A DNA stretch of 64,000 bases, from assembly GCA_030762935.1 (NCBI GenBank), contig CM060895.1, positions 41,840,001-41,904,000 of the forward strand, given 5' to 3'. Every line of letters begins with the position of its first letter. Within the stretch, counting starts at the first letter, position 1. The translations under genes were made by a program, and so were the position numbers. The notes below the pieces were generated by a model, which was not told where the DNA came from, ran no database searches, and saw nothing but the letters and a program-made list of their open reading frames with translations. Positions 23,624 through 36,128 of the stretch are shown piece by piece. This DNA is from Hymenopus coronatus (taxonomy: Eukaryota; Arthropoda; Insecta; Mantodea; Hymenopodidae).

Positions 23624-26244
23624 AATTGAGGAGGTGACACGCAAACACGAACATGTCCAAAATTTAAAAAAATTGAGTTACCTTGTGGAATGGTAATTAG
23701 AGGATAAGCGGAATGTATATACATCTTGCTATTGAAGCAAACCCGAATATATTCTGTGATATAAGCCTGTGAAAATGCGTGGTTCAAAGCAAATGCGAAC
23801 ATGTCCACGTATAAATTTCCTGCAAAGAAGAACTAGTCCATACAACCAATAGGAGGCTGTGGTTTAAGTCACGTGATTTCCATTCCATTCGAGGCCAGGC
23901 ATTCCCGCGCAGAGCAGCTGGTATGATTATTGTCCCGCTTCTGTGTTCTCATGTAATATTGTATTCTAATATCTAGTAGCAGCAATTATTAGGTCAGCCT
24001 TTTAGTTAGCGAGTGAAATAGATGAAGAACGTGTATTTGTGAAGACTGCAAACAAGGGTAGCAGAAAGAGGAAGAGGAATGAATCGCAACGTGAAAAGGA
24101 TAAAGGGAAACGATATGTTGCACCAAGAGGCTTTCATTCTTTACATGCATGTACACACCAAAATAAACAGTTCTCTTGTCGGGAAATACACCCACGAGAT
24201 GCAGTGCACCTGAGGCAATTAATTTATAAAGTTCAAGATAAAGCAGCTTAAGAAAGGATGCTTGCACGGATGATGTCGCTGAAAAATATTCAAAGAAAGC
24301 GACCTTGAAACAATGAAGGCGAAAGTAAACCTCGCAAATTTAATGTTAACTACACTCTTTTTGCACAAAATGGAAACATAGTATATCCAGTTGGCAAGAA
24401 ATTTTTCATGCATATTACTCTAATGAAATCTACTCGGCTGAATAGTATAGCAAACAAAATAAATAAAAGAAGGAAAAGCAATAAAGGAATATAGAGGTGG
24501 AAACCGCATCAGTCATAAATCAGCAGACAATCTGCATTGTACTGAAAGTCATTACAACCGACAAAAATCACAGCGGCTGTATCTGCACAGTGAATTAAGC
24601 ATAAAGAAACTAAGTGCACTGTACAACAGATCTGTGGCTAATGACAACAAAGTGTCTACATCTATATTCCGTAGAATATTCGTGAATGAATATAACATTG
24701 GATTTAGAAGTCCTGCTTCAGATATCTGCGCAAGAATTGACGAGCAAATGAAGGTGGCTTCAAAAAATGAAAAGATACAGCTTATCACACAGAAAAGGGT
24801 CCACAAAAAGAGGGCAAATGCCTTCTATGAACTTTTACAAGAACACAATGAATAGACATGGCTTTCTGTTTTGATTTGCAATAGGTCCAGCCACTGCCAA
24901 AGAAGCATTTTACTCCAGGCAGATAAGTTTTTACAGTTTGTGCATTGTCAGTGTGAAATCAGAGAACCCTGTATTTTACACGTGGACAGAAGATTTGGCA
25001 GGCCATGGTGCAGCGGATATGGCTTCAGCCTTATTGCATTTTTTAAAATCTGTTGATTTTAAAGAAAAACTGTACTGAAATTTTTCTGAACAATGTCGTG
25101 CTTCACACACTCATGTATTTTCTTGGAATACATGATGGTCCTGTTGAAGAAATACACCTCATTTTTCCAGTTCGAGGACACAGTTTCTTACCTGCTGACC
25201 GCGTTTTCGGTAGAGTGGAGAAACTTCTAAGAAAAAAGTCAACAGTTGTAACAAAAGAGGAATATATTGAGGTCTATCAGTCAGTGGGTGGAGTAAGAAA
25301 TCATGGTGAAGATTGGACATGAAATCACCATCTAAAGGCATACGAAATTTAGATCACATCAGTGAAATGAAACAAATTTTCATTAAAAAGTGTCAAGCTA
25401 TGGAAAACATTCATATTGATGCGGATGCAACTGCATTCTACAAGTCCCAGCAAGAGCTACCAGAGTGGAAATCTCTTCTGAAACGTGGATGGACCATGAA
25501 GAAACTCTTCTGTCATCCAATCCCAGATGCTAAGAAGAAAGATGTTGATGGTTTATTGAAAACTATTTTTGGAGAAGACTGGAGAAATCACCAAGATGTA
25601 AGATGGTATGCATCCATCATTGACTCTATTCCCACATCGTGCAACACAGAGACAGATGAAATTTCTTTTGACAGTTTAGAAGATGATAGTGATTTGTTTG
25701 TTTAAGTGTGTTGGTTCAAGAACCTTTCTAATAATAAGCCGTGTCATTGTTGATATCATTCCATTTTGGTCATGATGCTTTAATCTATGTAATTAAATGA
25801 TTCTAAAAAAAGCAAAATATCACAACTTTGTTAAAATTTCCAAACAAAGCCAAAGCTACCAAAGTGAGTTTATAGTTTTTTTTTAATGATATGATATATC
25901 AAGATGTTATAGATAGGTAATCTGATATACTATAAGAAGTATTACTCAATAACGTGCAAGTCATTATGAAACAACAAGATATTTGCCTTTTGAAATTCAT
26001 TCAAAGGCGAACATGTCAAAATAGATCATGCAAACGAGAACATGTCCATATTTAAATGTACTTTTTAAAGGAAAATTTTCAGTTTAGATTTATTTCACAC
26101 ACGTGAATTGTTTTTTGGATACACAAACGCGTTTGACTATCAATATGTTGCTTTAATTCATATGTATAGTTGAGATACGTTTTTTGTCGATTGTGAAAAA
26201 CTGTATTTAATGGACATGTTAGCATTTGCGTGGCACCTCCTCAA
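23624..26244 (+). mobile_element. Unclassified 2.6-kb DNA transposon with repeated subterminal motifs
   Basis: The ends are inverted repeats: left TTGAGGAGGTGACACGCAAA, right the complement of TTGAGGAGGTGCCACGCAAA. The match runs to about 36 bases ending ACATGTCCA. Flanking bases allow a TA (or AATT) target duplication but do not settle it. A motif GCAAAyrCGAACATGTCCA occurs at 23641-23659, 23789-23807 and 26030-26048, partially at 26002-26018, and inverted at the right end (26211-26229). Between the ends lies one broken transposase-like gene. The family is not one I can name. Confidence 0.75.
24006..25705 (+). pseudogene. Transposase-like gene of the 23.6-kb transposon (broken)
   Basis: Consecutive plus-strand frames give a basic N-terminus (GSRKRKRNESQREKDKGKR), YVAPRGFHSLHACTHQNKQF, ESHYNRQKSQRLYLHSELSI, an IFRRIFVNEYNIGF segment, a LQQVQPLPK-type stretch in shifted frames, FPVRGHSFLPADRVFGRVEK and an acidic C-terminus ending SLEDDSDLFV. 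I recognise this order from uncharacterised insect proteins that behave as transposon products. No classical DDE motif can be assigned. There are at least four frame breaks or stops (near 24251, 24308, 24855-25060 and 25320). Between KEKLY and NNVVLHTL, around 25060-25100, a conserved Asp/Gln/Asn-rich stretch expected in relatives seems missing. No upstream ATG is in frame. Confidence 0.6.
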
Positions 26245-26255
26245 TTGTAACTGCT

Positions 26256-26280
26256 CTTCTTCTTCTTCTTCTTTTTTTTT
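26256..26280. repeat. CTT microsatellite with poly-T
   Basis: About six CTT units followed by T residues, just outside the right end of the transposon. Confidence 0.8.
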
Positions 26281-26356
26281 AATACAATGGTAGCATTACC
26301 CCATAGTTACAATAATGACTGAAAATAAGCAAACATGTTTTAAGCCTGTAGAGTGA

Positions 26357-26643
26357 TACCCTACTTTAATTGGTGAAGAACAAATCAGGCTCTACTTAAC
26401 TTTCCTGCTAACTTTTCTATGCAATTGTCCCAGCTTCGATATTTATCAAAAATTAATCCAAACCTTGATTCCATGCTCACAGTTGACTAATTTGGAATCA
26501 TACCCTACTTTAATTGGTGAAGAACAAATCAGGCTCTACTTAACTTTCCTGCTAACTTTTCTATGCAATTGTCCCAGCTTCGATATTTATCAAAAATTAA
26601 TCCAAACCTTGATTCCATGCTCACAGTTGACTAATTTGGAATC
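26357..26643. repeat. Tandem duplication, 144-bp unit x2
   Basis: The unit starting TACCCTACTTTAATTGGTGA is repeated head to tail at 26357 and 26501. The copies appear identical except at the last base. It encodes no recognisable product; the open frame across it is incidental. Confidence 0.9.
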
Positions 26644-26649
26644 GACTGA

Positions 26650-27650
26650 GATGGCTGGGGTCACCATTACTCTATGTTGGAAATTAAGAGCAATAGTTTG
26701 TTTTTTTCTCTCTGTTTACCAGCAATTTGTTTATTTTAAACCAGTTTAGTAGATTATTCATGGTAACTAATATTTTTTGCCACAATAAAAACAATTTTCA
26801 TCTGCAAAAAGTGTTATTTTAGCTTCAGTGACCTTTCTATTTGCTCTCTCATTTTGAGGCAAGGTTTAAACCATTTTAAAGCTTTCCCTCTTTGTAGAGT
26901 ATTTTGTGATCTTACACTTCAAACATTTTGGATAGATCTAAAAATAGACCTACTAGTTTGCTGTCTATGGTTTCATAGATATTATAAAGTTGATAATTGC
27001 CAAGTTCATTTATTTCTTTGGAAACCATATTGGCAGCTGTTACTTATACTATATTTGTTAAAACAATTTTGTTGGTGTTAAACGTAGCAGTATTTTATTC
27101 AATAAAATATGTACATTACTTCAATGAATACAAACAGTAGAATCTCTATGAAGATTAAAAAAAAATAATTAGTTTTGACCAAAGATTCATTTGTATTATC
27201 TTGCCTTAAAATTCAGTTTAGTAGTGTTTGGATGCAACTAATTGACCTTTGCTTAGAGTGATAGTGTTTGAGTAATTCTCACAACAGCTTCTAGCAACAT
27301 GGAGGTATGCCATGGATTGGACCAGTGGAAGAGTCGTAGTGCCACAGTTGACAGTAGGTTGGATCAGATTTGCTAGGAACAGGAAAAATTGGCCAACGAA
27401 AATGGCCATCTGCAAAGCAAATGAAAACACACTGTGTGTTTGCATGTGTGTGTGTGTTTAGGGGGGGGGGCTGGAATATGCAAAGCACATATTATTTAAA
27501 TGCAAGGAAATGGAAATTTAGAGAAAAGAAAGAGTATGAGCTGGAAGATTAGGGATATGAATTTAAAACTAAACTAAGATAGAAACTGTATGAACATGGG
27601 GCATATCAAGAGAGAATAAAGATCAAATAGAATTGGTCTGTAAAAATGAT
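26650..27650. other. Intergenic, nothing recognised
   Basis: AT-rich with a (TG)n run and a 10-G tract at 27440-27470. No gene supported. Confidence 0.5.
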
Positions 27651-27657
27651 AATGTAT

Positions 27658-28275
27658 TGTAGCAATGCCGTCCATGTATGTGATTGCTAACACGTTAGCT
27701 CTAGTATGTGGCGGTGGAAGCGCAGCTGGGATTGTAAACAACATGGAAGAGTGGTAACAGGAACACAAGATGACACGATTCTTCTCAATGTTTAAGATGC
27801 TTCTCCAAGCATTGGCTTCCAGAAGCTTCCAGGAAGATCTGTGACATCATTTTATAGTTATAAAAGGAGGAAGGATTGCAGTGCAGTATGGTTGTTGCTG
27901 TGTTGTGAATTGCACTGAGTTGTGAGTGACTAGAATATTAGCATGCAATGGTATACAAGCCAAGGATGGCATGCAGCTATAAATTGTCTCGTGTCAAATG
28001 AATTATTTGATTCAGTGAATCAAAGACTGTATTTATAACTGATTGTTGATTTATCACAATAGTGTCAGAAGTATGGTATTTGCGCCGAGAAGGAGGAAAA
28101 GAAATCAGGGATGAAGAAAATGAATGAGAAACTGAAAACTGGAATGGAAACCACAGTGGAAAAGATGGAATCCAGAATAGGAAAAATGGAAGAGAAAATG
28201 GGAAGAAAAAAAAAAAAATGCAACTCTGCATGGAGGAGGTGGTCAGCACTTTAAAAAAAGAAGAAGAAAAAAACT
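27658..28275 (+). mobile_element. Ty3/gypsy-type 5' LTR, primer site and gag stub
   Basis: A candidate LTR runs from TGTAGCAATGCC (27658) to TTATCACA (28058), about 400 bp, with a TATA box TATAAAAG at 27859-27866. Just after it, AGTGTCAGAAGTATGG (about 28061-28076) resembles a primer-binding site complementary to the 3' end of tRNA-Leu (expected TGGTGTCAGAAGTGGGAT), with some mismatches. A gag-like start follows, rich in Lys and Glu with regularly spaced Met (KKMNEKLKTGMETTVEKM...), suggestive of a coiled coil, and it is cut off near 28275 at an A-rich run. No 3' LTR was found. LTR limits are approximate. Confidence 0.5.
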
Positions 28276-28279
28276 TTTG

Positions 28280-28470
28280 CTGTATGATGCATGATAAGTA
28301 TAGATAAATGTTAACGTGTCTGTAATCTTATAATTACATTTAGCAATAACACATTTTGTAATCTAAATTCAGAATTTACAGATAGCTCGTTTAACATTGA
28401 ATGTGCATTTCAATTGATACTGTTAATTTCATGAAGTAAACCATCTTTCTGATATATAAATACAATCAAA
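28280..28470. other. AT-rich spacer
   Basis: Spacer between the gypsy gag stub and the mariner-like relic. Nothing recognised. Confidence 0.4.
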
Positions 28471-28489
28471 CCACATAGGTCTTAAAAAG

Positions 28490-29735
28490 TCCCCTCATTC
28501 ATACTTTAAACGTGGACAGCAAAAGAATAATTAATAAATCAAATGATTTACAGATATTGTTCAAAATGTCCATCATTTGCACTCCTACAAGCTTCACACC
28601 TTTGTAACAAATTAAGTCATACTTCATCAAAGAGATTTTTACTATTTATTTCCTCTGCAGCCAGATGAATGCATTTTCTCAAAGTTTTGATGTTGGTAAC
28701 CTGTTTTGTAGACCCTGCTTTTAATATCCCCCAGAAGAAAAACTTTGATAAGATTCAGGTCTGGCAATCTTGCAGGCCATTTGATGGCCACTAATCCACC
28801 TGTAAGGAAAGCTACAGTTCAGATGGTCACGGCATTCCAAGTGAATGAGGTGAAGCATCATCATTAAGGACCACAGTTTCTTCTGGTTTGTATAAAAACA
28901 TTTTTCAATAAACCTGAAAGCGGCGAAACCTCTTGAAGAAATGACTCGACTGGTTGGGGAGAATGTGATGACCTATGAAGCAATTGCTAACTGTTCCTGC
29001 CCATACATTAACATCAAATTATTGTTGCAAATACTGCTGTCTGAAGCTGTGAAGGTTTTCTTCTGCCCACGTATGGATATTATGAAGTTTGAAAATTCAG
29101 TTTTTGTATAGGTAGCTTGTGTGCTGCCATAATTGTGCCATATCTGCATCTAGGAGCCTAGGAACCAACTGACAAAAGCCATCCTAAACACGTAATCTGC
29201 TGCTAGACACTGTACCTGTGGATATGAAGCGGTTGCATAATTGTTCTTTCAGCATCCTGAAAACAAACCAACGGCACATGCCAACAATGCAAGCTATTCT
29301 TCTACTACTGCTGTAGCATTGTCTACAAGATTTAAAATTGCTTCCTCTGTAGCAATGGTATTTCTTGTTCGCCCTCCTCCTATATCTAAGACCCTCTGCG
29401 TTGTCAGCACAAATGTCCTTGAGTATGAAACCATTCCAACATATCAGGGTACTTATGATTTGAAAAGGCTGGCATCTCATAAACCTTGTGCTGTACATAT
29501 GATTATCCACTAAATCTCTGTTTCAATGCATAGTGTCGTGCTTCTTCAAACATGACTCTACTTCTAGTGGAGCTGTCATAAACATGGTGTGCTTTCAGTC
29601 AGCAATTGCAAAACACCTATTGGATGAAGATATTACTTCCATTTTGTTAGTGTCAATAGCTACCACATTGTACTCGTCATTTTGCCAAAAGACTACACTA
29701 CTGTTTTGTCATGTTTGTTTGGATTAAGGGTCATG
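28490..29735 (-). pseudogene. Mariner-like transposase relic (insect DUF4817-type)
   Basis: Minus-strand frames, high to low coordinates, show a helix-turn-helix-type N-terminus (TEEAILNLVDNATAVVEE), a VQCLAADYVFRMAFVSWFL stretch, then FDVNVWAGTV, IGHHILPNQ, VVLNDDASPHSLGMP and WPARLPDLNLIKVFLLGDIK. The latter match the FSVNVWAGI, HDGAPAHF and WPARSPDLxPxDFFLWG blocks of a common insect transposase family. The order and spacing fit one transposase of about 350 residues. Many stops and frameshifts. Terminal repeats were not located; AAACGTGGACAGC near 28510 may be near one end. Confidence 0.65.
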
Positions 29736-29739
29736 AGGA

Positions 29740-32285
29740 AAACAAAACCACTAATTCTCCCATTTTCCAGTTTAGGTATAGTGTTTTATGTCTGGTAGCT
29801 GGTTCTCACACTGACCTACCTTAGACAGCAACCAACCAGAGGATGATTATTTCAAAACCTGTATGTCACATCACATATTACTGAAACAAGATCAGAAACA
29901 GTTTACTCTACCCATCCTACAAGTAACAAGCTATCTTCTACATTCTTGTGGAATAAACCATCTAATTTGGTAAAACAATTATTTTTTTAAAAATGGCTGG
30001 TCACTGAACAAAATATACTTTTCTGTTTGTAATATCTCTATGAAGTACAAATTAAAAGGAATGTAGCGAGTTTCCTTCCAACTTACATTTTATTTACCAG
30101 GCAAATATCTTAAATATATGGTATTATAATAAAAACTGTTTCAGCCATTGTTAGAAAATGATAAGAAAAAGACAACAGCAGCATGCATTAGGATGGTACG
30201 AAACTAATATACTCCATTGTTTTTAAATTATAAAAAGTGGAGGGTTAGTCAAGGGAAGAAAAAGGGGATAAATTATATCAAGGCTAGTAACTAAAAACTG
30301 GCAAACATAAGGGCAGAGGTAATTAATAAGATATGGAAATTTAGGAAGAGTAAAGAATAGGAGAGTTAGAAGACAGAGACATGTATGTATTAGCCACCAA
30401 AGGTAGTGGTTATCTGCCATGTGGCAGAACAATCACAAGCTTATACCTGAAAATCCGCTTCCTATTACATTCAGATGGTTCCTCATGTGCAAGGAGGGAG
30501 AGGGACAGTTGGATGTTATAGACTACATTGTAGTTTTATTTTTCATTTTTAAAACTATCAGATATCATTGCACTGAAATTAAATTAGAATATATACAAAT
30601 ATATGAAACAACACATGAACTGTAGTGGGTTACTTCCTTCTTCCTCCCTTTCTGCTAAGCCATGATTCCACTTTCCTCCATTTGTTACACTTGGTTCCAG
30701 GGGTGGTTTGTCCATAAGAGCAAATTTTTATACCTATTAGATTAAAACATAAATGGGAATATGCAGTGAAATAACTATGTATGTGAAGTTTCAATTTTTT
30801 CTATTATTTATTAGAGGATTGTTTTCATCTTTGACATATTTCACTATTTTCTTACACAACTCAAGACTATTATGAGAAGCTTCCTCTTTCTGTGTAAACT
30901 CATGCAATTTTTCACTGTCTGGGATTTTGACACTGCAGCAGTGGGCAGATTCTTGTGCGCACTTTTATTAGGGTGAGTGTGCAAGGCAAAGAACAGGTAC
31001 AGCTTGAAATAACACATGTGGCTGCTGGCCTTTGCAAATCAAATAGGAAACTGTGGCTCCTAGGATCCATCTTTAATGACTGCAATTCTATGGCAAATGC
31101 ATTCTTCAGAGTATGGAAATTTTATAACATTGTAGATCATAATCAATTTATGGTAGCCAACTTCTGCTATAATATTATAAGTTAGAATGTCTTTTATCTA
31201 CAGAAGTTGACTGCACTAACAATCCTTTTATTGTAACATGGCAAGGGAACTATTTTTCCTGATTTAAGACATTTCAGCATGGACCTTTAGTAATTAGCTC
31301 AGTTTCATTTAGGAAATTTTCATATGTACTGTTCAGTTTTGTTAGTAGGTACTACTACAAAGTGTTAATACCAATTCACCTTAAAAAAAAAAAAAACCTA
31401 CGCAATTTGTATATAAACATGGATTGATAGTATTTTAAACCTAATTCTTGAAACAATGACTAATTGCTCTACCTTCTTAATTTTTATTACAATATAGCCA
31501 GAACCAAACGAAGAGGTAACCACACTCACAGTTAAGACAATAATGAACCTCTTGTAGATTTACCAATGTGATTATACACATATGTAGTTTATTTATGTCT
31601 TAAACTTAACAATTGCCAATTTAACGAAAATTCTGACTAACCAACTCCACTACAGCACCCATAATTTATAAATTCATGAGCCCCCATTGCATGGTTCTAA
31701 ATACTCTGGTTACTGCATCAGACATCAAGGAAAAGTACAAGTTGAGTGATTAAAAATAAAATGGCCATTCAAGCTGGTTTTGAACAATGTGACTTCAATA
31801 AATTCAAGGAGAAGAGCTCTGGAAGGACAAGGCAAAGACTGGGTACTGAGGAATTTTGGTTCAATATGCATCTTCATAGTCTTTCAATGGAGTTCCTCCA
31901 ACAACTCCCAAAGCATTCCAGTGTATACTGTAATGTTGGTTTTAGCCACTGTCTGTTCCCTAATGAATCCTTTTAGAAATGCCCTCCTACACACATTACT
32001 GTGGTTCTCTACAGCATTCATAGTTTAACATAAAATGTAAAATGTTTTCTTTTAATGAGTATATGTATTTGTTTATATAAATGAAATGTGAACACATTCC
32101 AGAAGGTTTATATTCTTTCAAGCTATTTTAAATTCTCAGAATTTAAATTGATGTGTTGATTTTAACTTCATTTACTTTTAAAATATTAATGAGTCTATGT
32201 TCACACTCAAACTTCACTTACGTCAAGTTGTAAAATAAGCAAAGTTTAAGTGTGCACTTGTTTGTGCTCTGTAAGATTGTCATAC
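29740..32285. other. Intergenic, nothing recognised
   Basis: AT-rich, with short purine-rich patches. Short open frames lack recognisable features. Confidence 0.5.
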
Positions 32286-32289
32286 CTAA

Positions 32290-33135
32290 CGTTCAAAATG
32301 GCAGAGCCAAAAAAGCTATGTTGCAGACGAGAAAGAACAATTTCATGCTAAGTGGCAAGAGTGTTATTTTTAGTGAGCATCATGGTAAACCACAATGTGT
32401 TATTTGTGCACAAGTTATGAGAGCTGCAAAGGAATATAACATAATTATAATACTAAGCTGCAAAATACAAAATATGGTATATACCAAGGAGCAGCAAAGA
32501 AGTGCATGTTCAAAGATTTGAGGCAGAGGCTGACAAAGTAGGATTTTTTTCAGCAGCCATGCAGGTTTAAAAGTATCTTATGGGGTATGTTTGGAACTAG
32601 CAAAAAGAAAAAGTCTTTTAGGGAGGCAAACTAATAAAATGATGTGCTATAAAAATTTCAATTACCTTTAGAGAAAATAAGAAAACCAAAAATTTGAAAC
32701 AGTGTCTTTGTCACATATAACAGTAAGCAGAAGAATTAATGAAATGGGAAATAATGTTTCTACTACTCTTCAGGACACTAAGCAGAAATGTGAATTCTAC
32801 TCTCTGGCACTAGATAAAAACTTTGGTATATCTGTTATGAGCCAACTTCATAGCTTTGTTATAACTATAAACTCTTGAATTTGAAATTCACAGAGAATTC
32901 CTGAAATTACACTATTTAGAAGTAAGAACTAAAGGCAATAACATATTTAGGGGGCTGGATGGTGCAGTTTCTCATTAGGGTGGTTTTGGTAAACATTCTA
33001 GCATAGTAACAGATGGAGCTAAATCTGTGGTTGATAATAATTGGTTTAGGTAGACTTATAAAAGGCAAGGGGATAGAGTCTTTGTTTTTTCACTGTATTA
33101 TACATCAAGAAGCACTCTGGGGGAAAATTATAAAA
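32290..33135 (+). pseudogene. hAT-type transposase relic (GTF2IRD2/ZBED-like)
   Basis: Plus-strand frames give a BED-like zinc finger start (FHAKWQECYF, then CVICAQVMRAAKEYNI). Next come a basic linker, ETVSLSHITVSRRINEMGNN, EFYSLALD, TKGNNIFRGLDGAV, GGFGKHSSIVTDGAKSVV and SLYYTSRSTLG. These correspond to the VSLSxxTVxRRIxxM, FSxALDEST, TDGAPxM and HCxIHQExLC blocks of hAT/Charlie-like transposases. The order is right and the product is broken by many stops. The C-terminal dimerisation region is missing. The insertion of inverted arms and a LINE begins about 100 bases after the last match. Confidence 0.7.
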
Positions 33136-33462
33136 TACTATAAAACTCAGTAAACACAATGAAGATATATGGAATTTGGATGGGTCATATTTACACCCAC
33201 CATTCACCTAACTTTTTAAATGTTAGAAAACACTGAAACATTTTCAAGGACATTCATCCTCATGTTCAGCAGCTGGGTGACTGAAGCTCCTTCCTCCTTG
33301 CTTCCTCTTCCTCTTGTAATCTGCCACCGCTCCTTTGCCATCTGGTGTTAGAGGCACAAAGTTTTAACACTGTTCAATGGTGGGGTTTCTAAAATTATTG
33401 CATTGTAGCTATTTTTGATATGCATTGTTTCCCAAATATCCAACTCATAATGTAATTTAAAA

Positions 33463-36075
33463 GGTACAGAAAAGATAGGGAAATACACTTTAGTATATAG
33501 TGGGGTTTCATTAAAACAAAGAGCAGCAAAAGGAGTAGCAATATTAATTGATGAAAAATGGACAAAGAGAATTGAACACTATACTTTTATTAATGAACGA
33601 ATTATACAAGTAACGTTTAAAATCCCCAGAGGACATCTAATTGTTGTGGGAGTGTATAGTCCTGAAGAGGGAAAAAAGGAAGAGGTTTTAGAATTCTATG
33701 AACAATTACAAGAAGAAGTAAATAAAAGCAAAACCCAATATATGATCATTGCTGGAGATTTAAATGCAAGAGTTGGGAAACAACCTATACAAACTGTAGG
33801 AAAATTTGGAGAAGACCACATTAATGAAAATGGTAAACAATTACGACAGTTTGCAACTTTTAATGAACTTAAGATAACAAATACATTTTTTAGAACAAAA
33901 GATGTTCATAAATATACATGGAATGCACGTGGTCAAAGATCATTAATTGATTATATTATGGTAAATAAAAATTAATATCACAGATTATACATACTAGAGT
34001 TTACAGGGGATGTGATATATCCTCCGACCACTATTTAGTGATATCTAAAATAGAATTATGGACAAGATGGAAAAAATCAAAAATAAGGGCAAACGAGGAA
34101 CAAAATAAAACTGTTTTCAAAATAAACCTACTTCAAGAACCTAGTATCAGGAGGCTTTATCAAGAAAGATTAAACATTTGCCTAGAAGATACAAAAGTAG
34201 AAGAACATATTGATAAAGAATGGTCCAATATAATTAAAGCAATCAAAGGAGCAGCAGAAGAAGCAATCGGAAGAAGAAATAAATATAGAAGAAAAATTGG
34301 CTTAAGAATATGGAATGAAGGAATTAAACAAGCTATTGACAACAAAAAAGCAGCGTATAAAAGGTTTCTACAAAATAAAACTGAAGACTCAAGACAAAAT
34401 TATAAAGAAAAAAGAAACATCGCAAAGGCAATTACAAGAAGAAGACATCAGAATTCATGGGAGAATTTTATTAGCCAGATAGAAAACGACATACATGGCA
34501 GACAACAATTTGCCTATAAAGTGATTAAGACATTAACAAAACAAGAGAAAGACAAAGTGAGAATAAACAATATATCTGAAGAAGAATGGTTGACATATTA
34601 TAAGGAACTATGGTATAAATTAGAAGAAAATGGAAAGTCAATAGAGGATCAAGTAATAGTTAAAACATCTATAGATTTAATCACCGAAGAAGAATTACAA
34701 TTAACTTTACAAAACATGCAAAATAGAAAGGCTCCAGGACCAGATGGAATAAATGCAGAATTAATAAAGTATGGAGGAGATAAATTAAATGTAAGACTGC
34801 TTAATTTTATCAACAAATGTTGGAAAACGAATAGAATTCCTAAATGCTGGTACGATGCACACGTTATCAATATATTTAAAAAGGGCAAAAGAAATGTATG
34901 TAGTAATTACAGAGGTATAAGTCTCCTGAACACAGGCTATAAGCTGTATACAAAAATCATAAACAAACGTCTAAGTATAATTACAGAACCGTTATTATTA
35001 GAAAACCAAATGGGATTTAGAAAAGGACGATCCTGCACCGATAGTATATTTTCTATTAACCAAATTATTGAGAAGAGAATATAATTTAGAAACACATATA
35101 GCTTTTGTAGATTTAGAAAAAGCTTTCGATAAGGTAAGGAGAACTAGACTCTGGCATATATTAGATAAAAAAGGATACCCAAAACAATTGATAGATGTAC
35201 TCAGGAATATATATCAAGAAACAAAAATAAAAATAGTTTTAGGAAATGGACGATTATCACAAGATATGATAATTAATAATGGTTTAAGACAAGGATGTAG
35301 TTTATCTCCGCTTTTATTTAATATCTATATGGATGATATTCTCAGAAAATTAAAAGATGAAATACCATTAGGAATAAAAATAAATAAAGATAATGCCTTA
35401 AATATGCTACTCTTTGCAGATGACATGATGTTAATACAAGACCGAGAAGATAAGCTGCAAATAAGTATGTACAAGCTACAAAAATTGATCCAGGATTATG
35501 GTTTAAGTATATCAATAGAAAAATCAAAGATAATGGCATTTATAGGAAAACATATAAAAAGATCAAAGATAGTGTTAAGCAATAAAGTGTTAGAACAGGT
35601 GATAAAATTTAACTACTTGGGTTGTAATGTAACCTTTAAGACAAACAATGAAGAAATAAATAATAAAGTGAGTAAGTTCCAATATATTTGTGGAGTAATA
35701 GCTCATACCTTAAAAAGGAAAACCCAAAAAGATACAAACCTAAAATTCTATAAGACAATGGCTGTTCCAGTTTTACTGTATGGTTCGGAGACATGGACTC
35801 TTAAAAAGAAAAATTGGAGCCAAATACAAGCGGCAGAAATGAAATATCTCCGAGCAGTAAAAGGTTGCACCAGACAAGATCATATTAGAAATGAAGACAT
35901 AAGGAAAGAATTAGACATTTTTTCCTTAAAAGAAAGGATACAAATAAATAGAGAAAAATGGGAAAGCCATTTACAAAGAATGGATAACTCTCGCATTCCA
36001 TTTCAGTCATACAAATATAAACCTCTAGGCTACAGAACGATAGGAAGACCAGTTAAAAGATGGGAAGAAATATGA
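33463..36075 (+). pseudogene. Endonuclease-reverse transcriptase of the RTE-like LINE
   Basis: The endonuclease is open upstream of 33646 (KGVAILIDEKW, NERIIQVTFKIPRGHLIVVG) and continues with IIAGDLNARVG, YTWNARGQRSLIDYIMV and, in the next frame, ISSDHYLVIS. The catalytic SDH and GDLNAR motifs are present. The reverse transcriptase shows RKAPGPDGINAELIKYGG, NYRGISLLNTGYKLYTKI, GFRKGRSCTDSI, FVDLEKAFDKV, GLRQGCSLSPLLFNIYMDD and LLFADDMMLIQD. The C-terminus has VLLYGSETWTLKK and RWEEI. Frame changes occur near 33972 and 35070. The N-terminal endonuclease motifs are lost. Clade placement (RTE versus related craniofacial-development-protein-2-like elements) is by resemblance. Confidence 0.8.
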
Positions 36076-36128
36076 GGCCGGAACAGGAGAATCCTCCTAA
36101 TCCATGAAGAGTTGATGATGATGTAATA
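33463..36128 (+). mobile_element. RTE-like LINE, 5'-truncated
   Basis: The element carries an AP endonuclease and reverse transcriptase and ends in GATGATGATG. The nine bases AATTTAAAA occur just before it (33454-33462) and just after it (36129-36137), a plausible target-site duplication. It starts within the endonuclease domain, so it is a typical truncated insertion. Confidence 0.75.

Noticed and set aside
24021..24041. ATG at 24021 as start of the transposase-like gene
   Set aside because: It reads into a stop after six codons; the coding frame here is a different reading of the same bases, so the real start seems lost.
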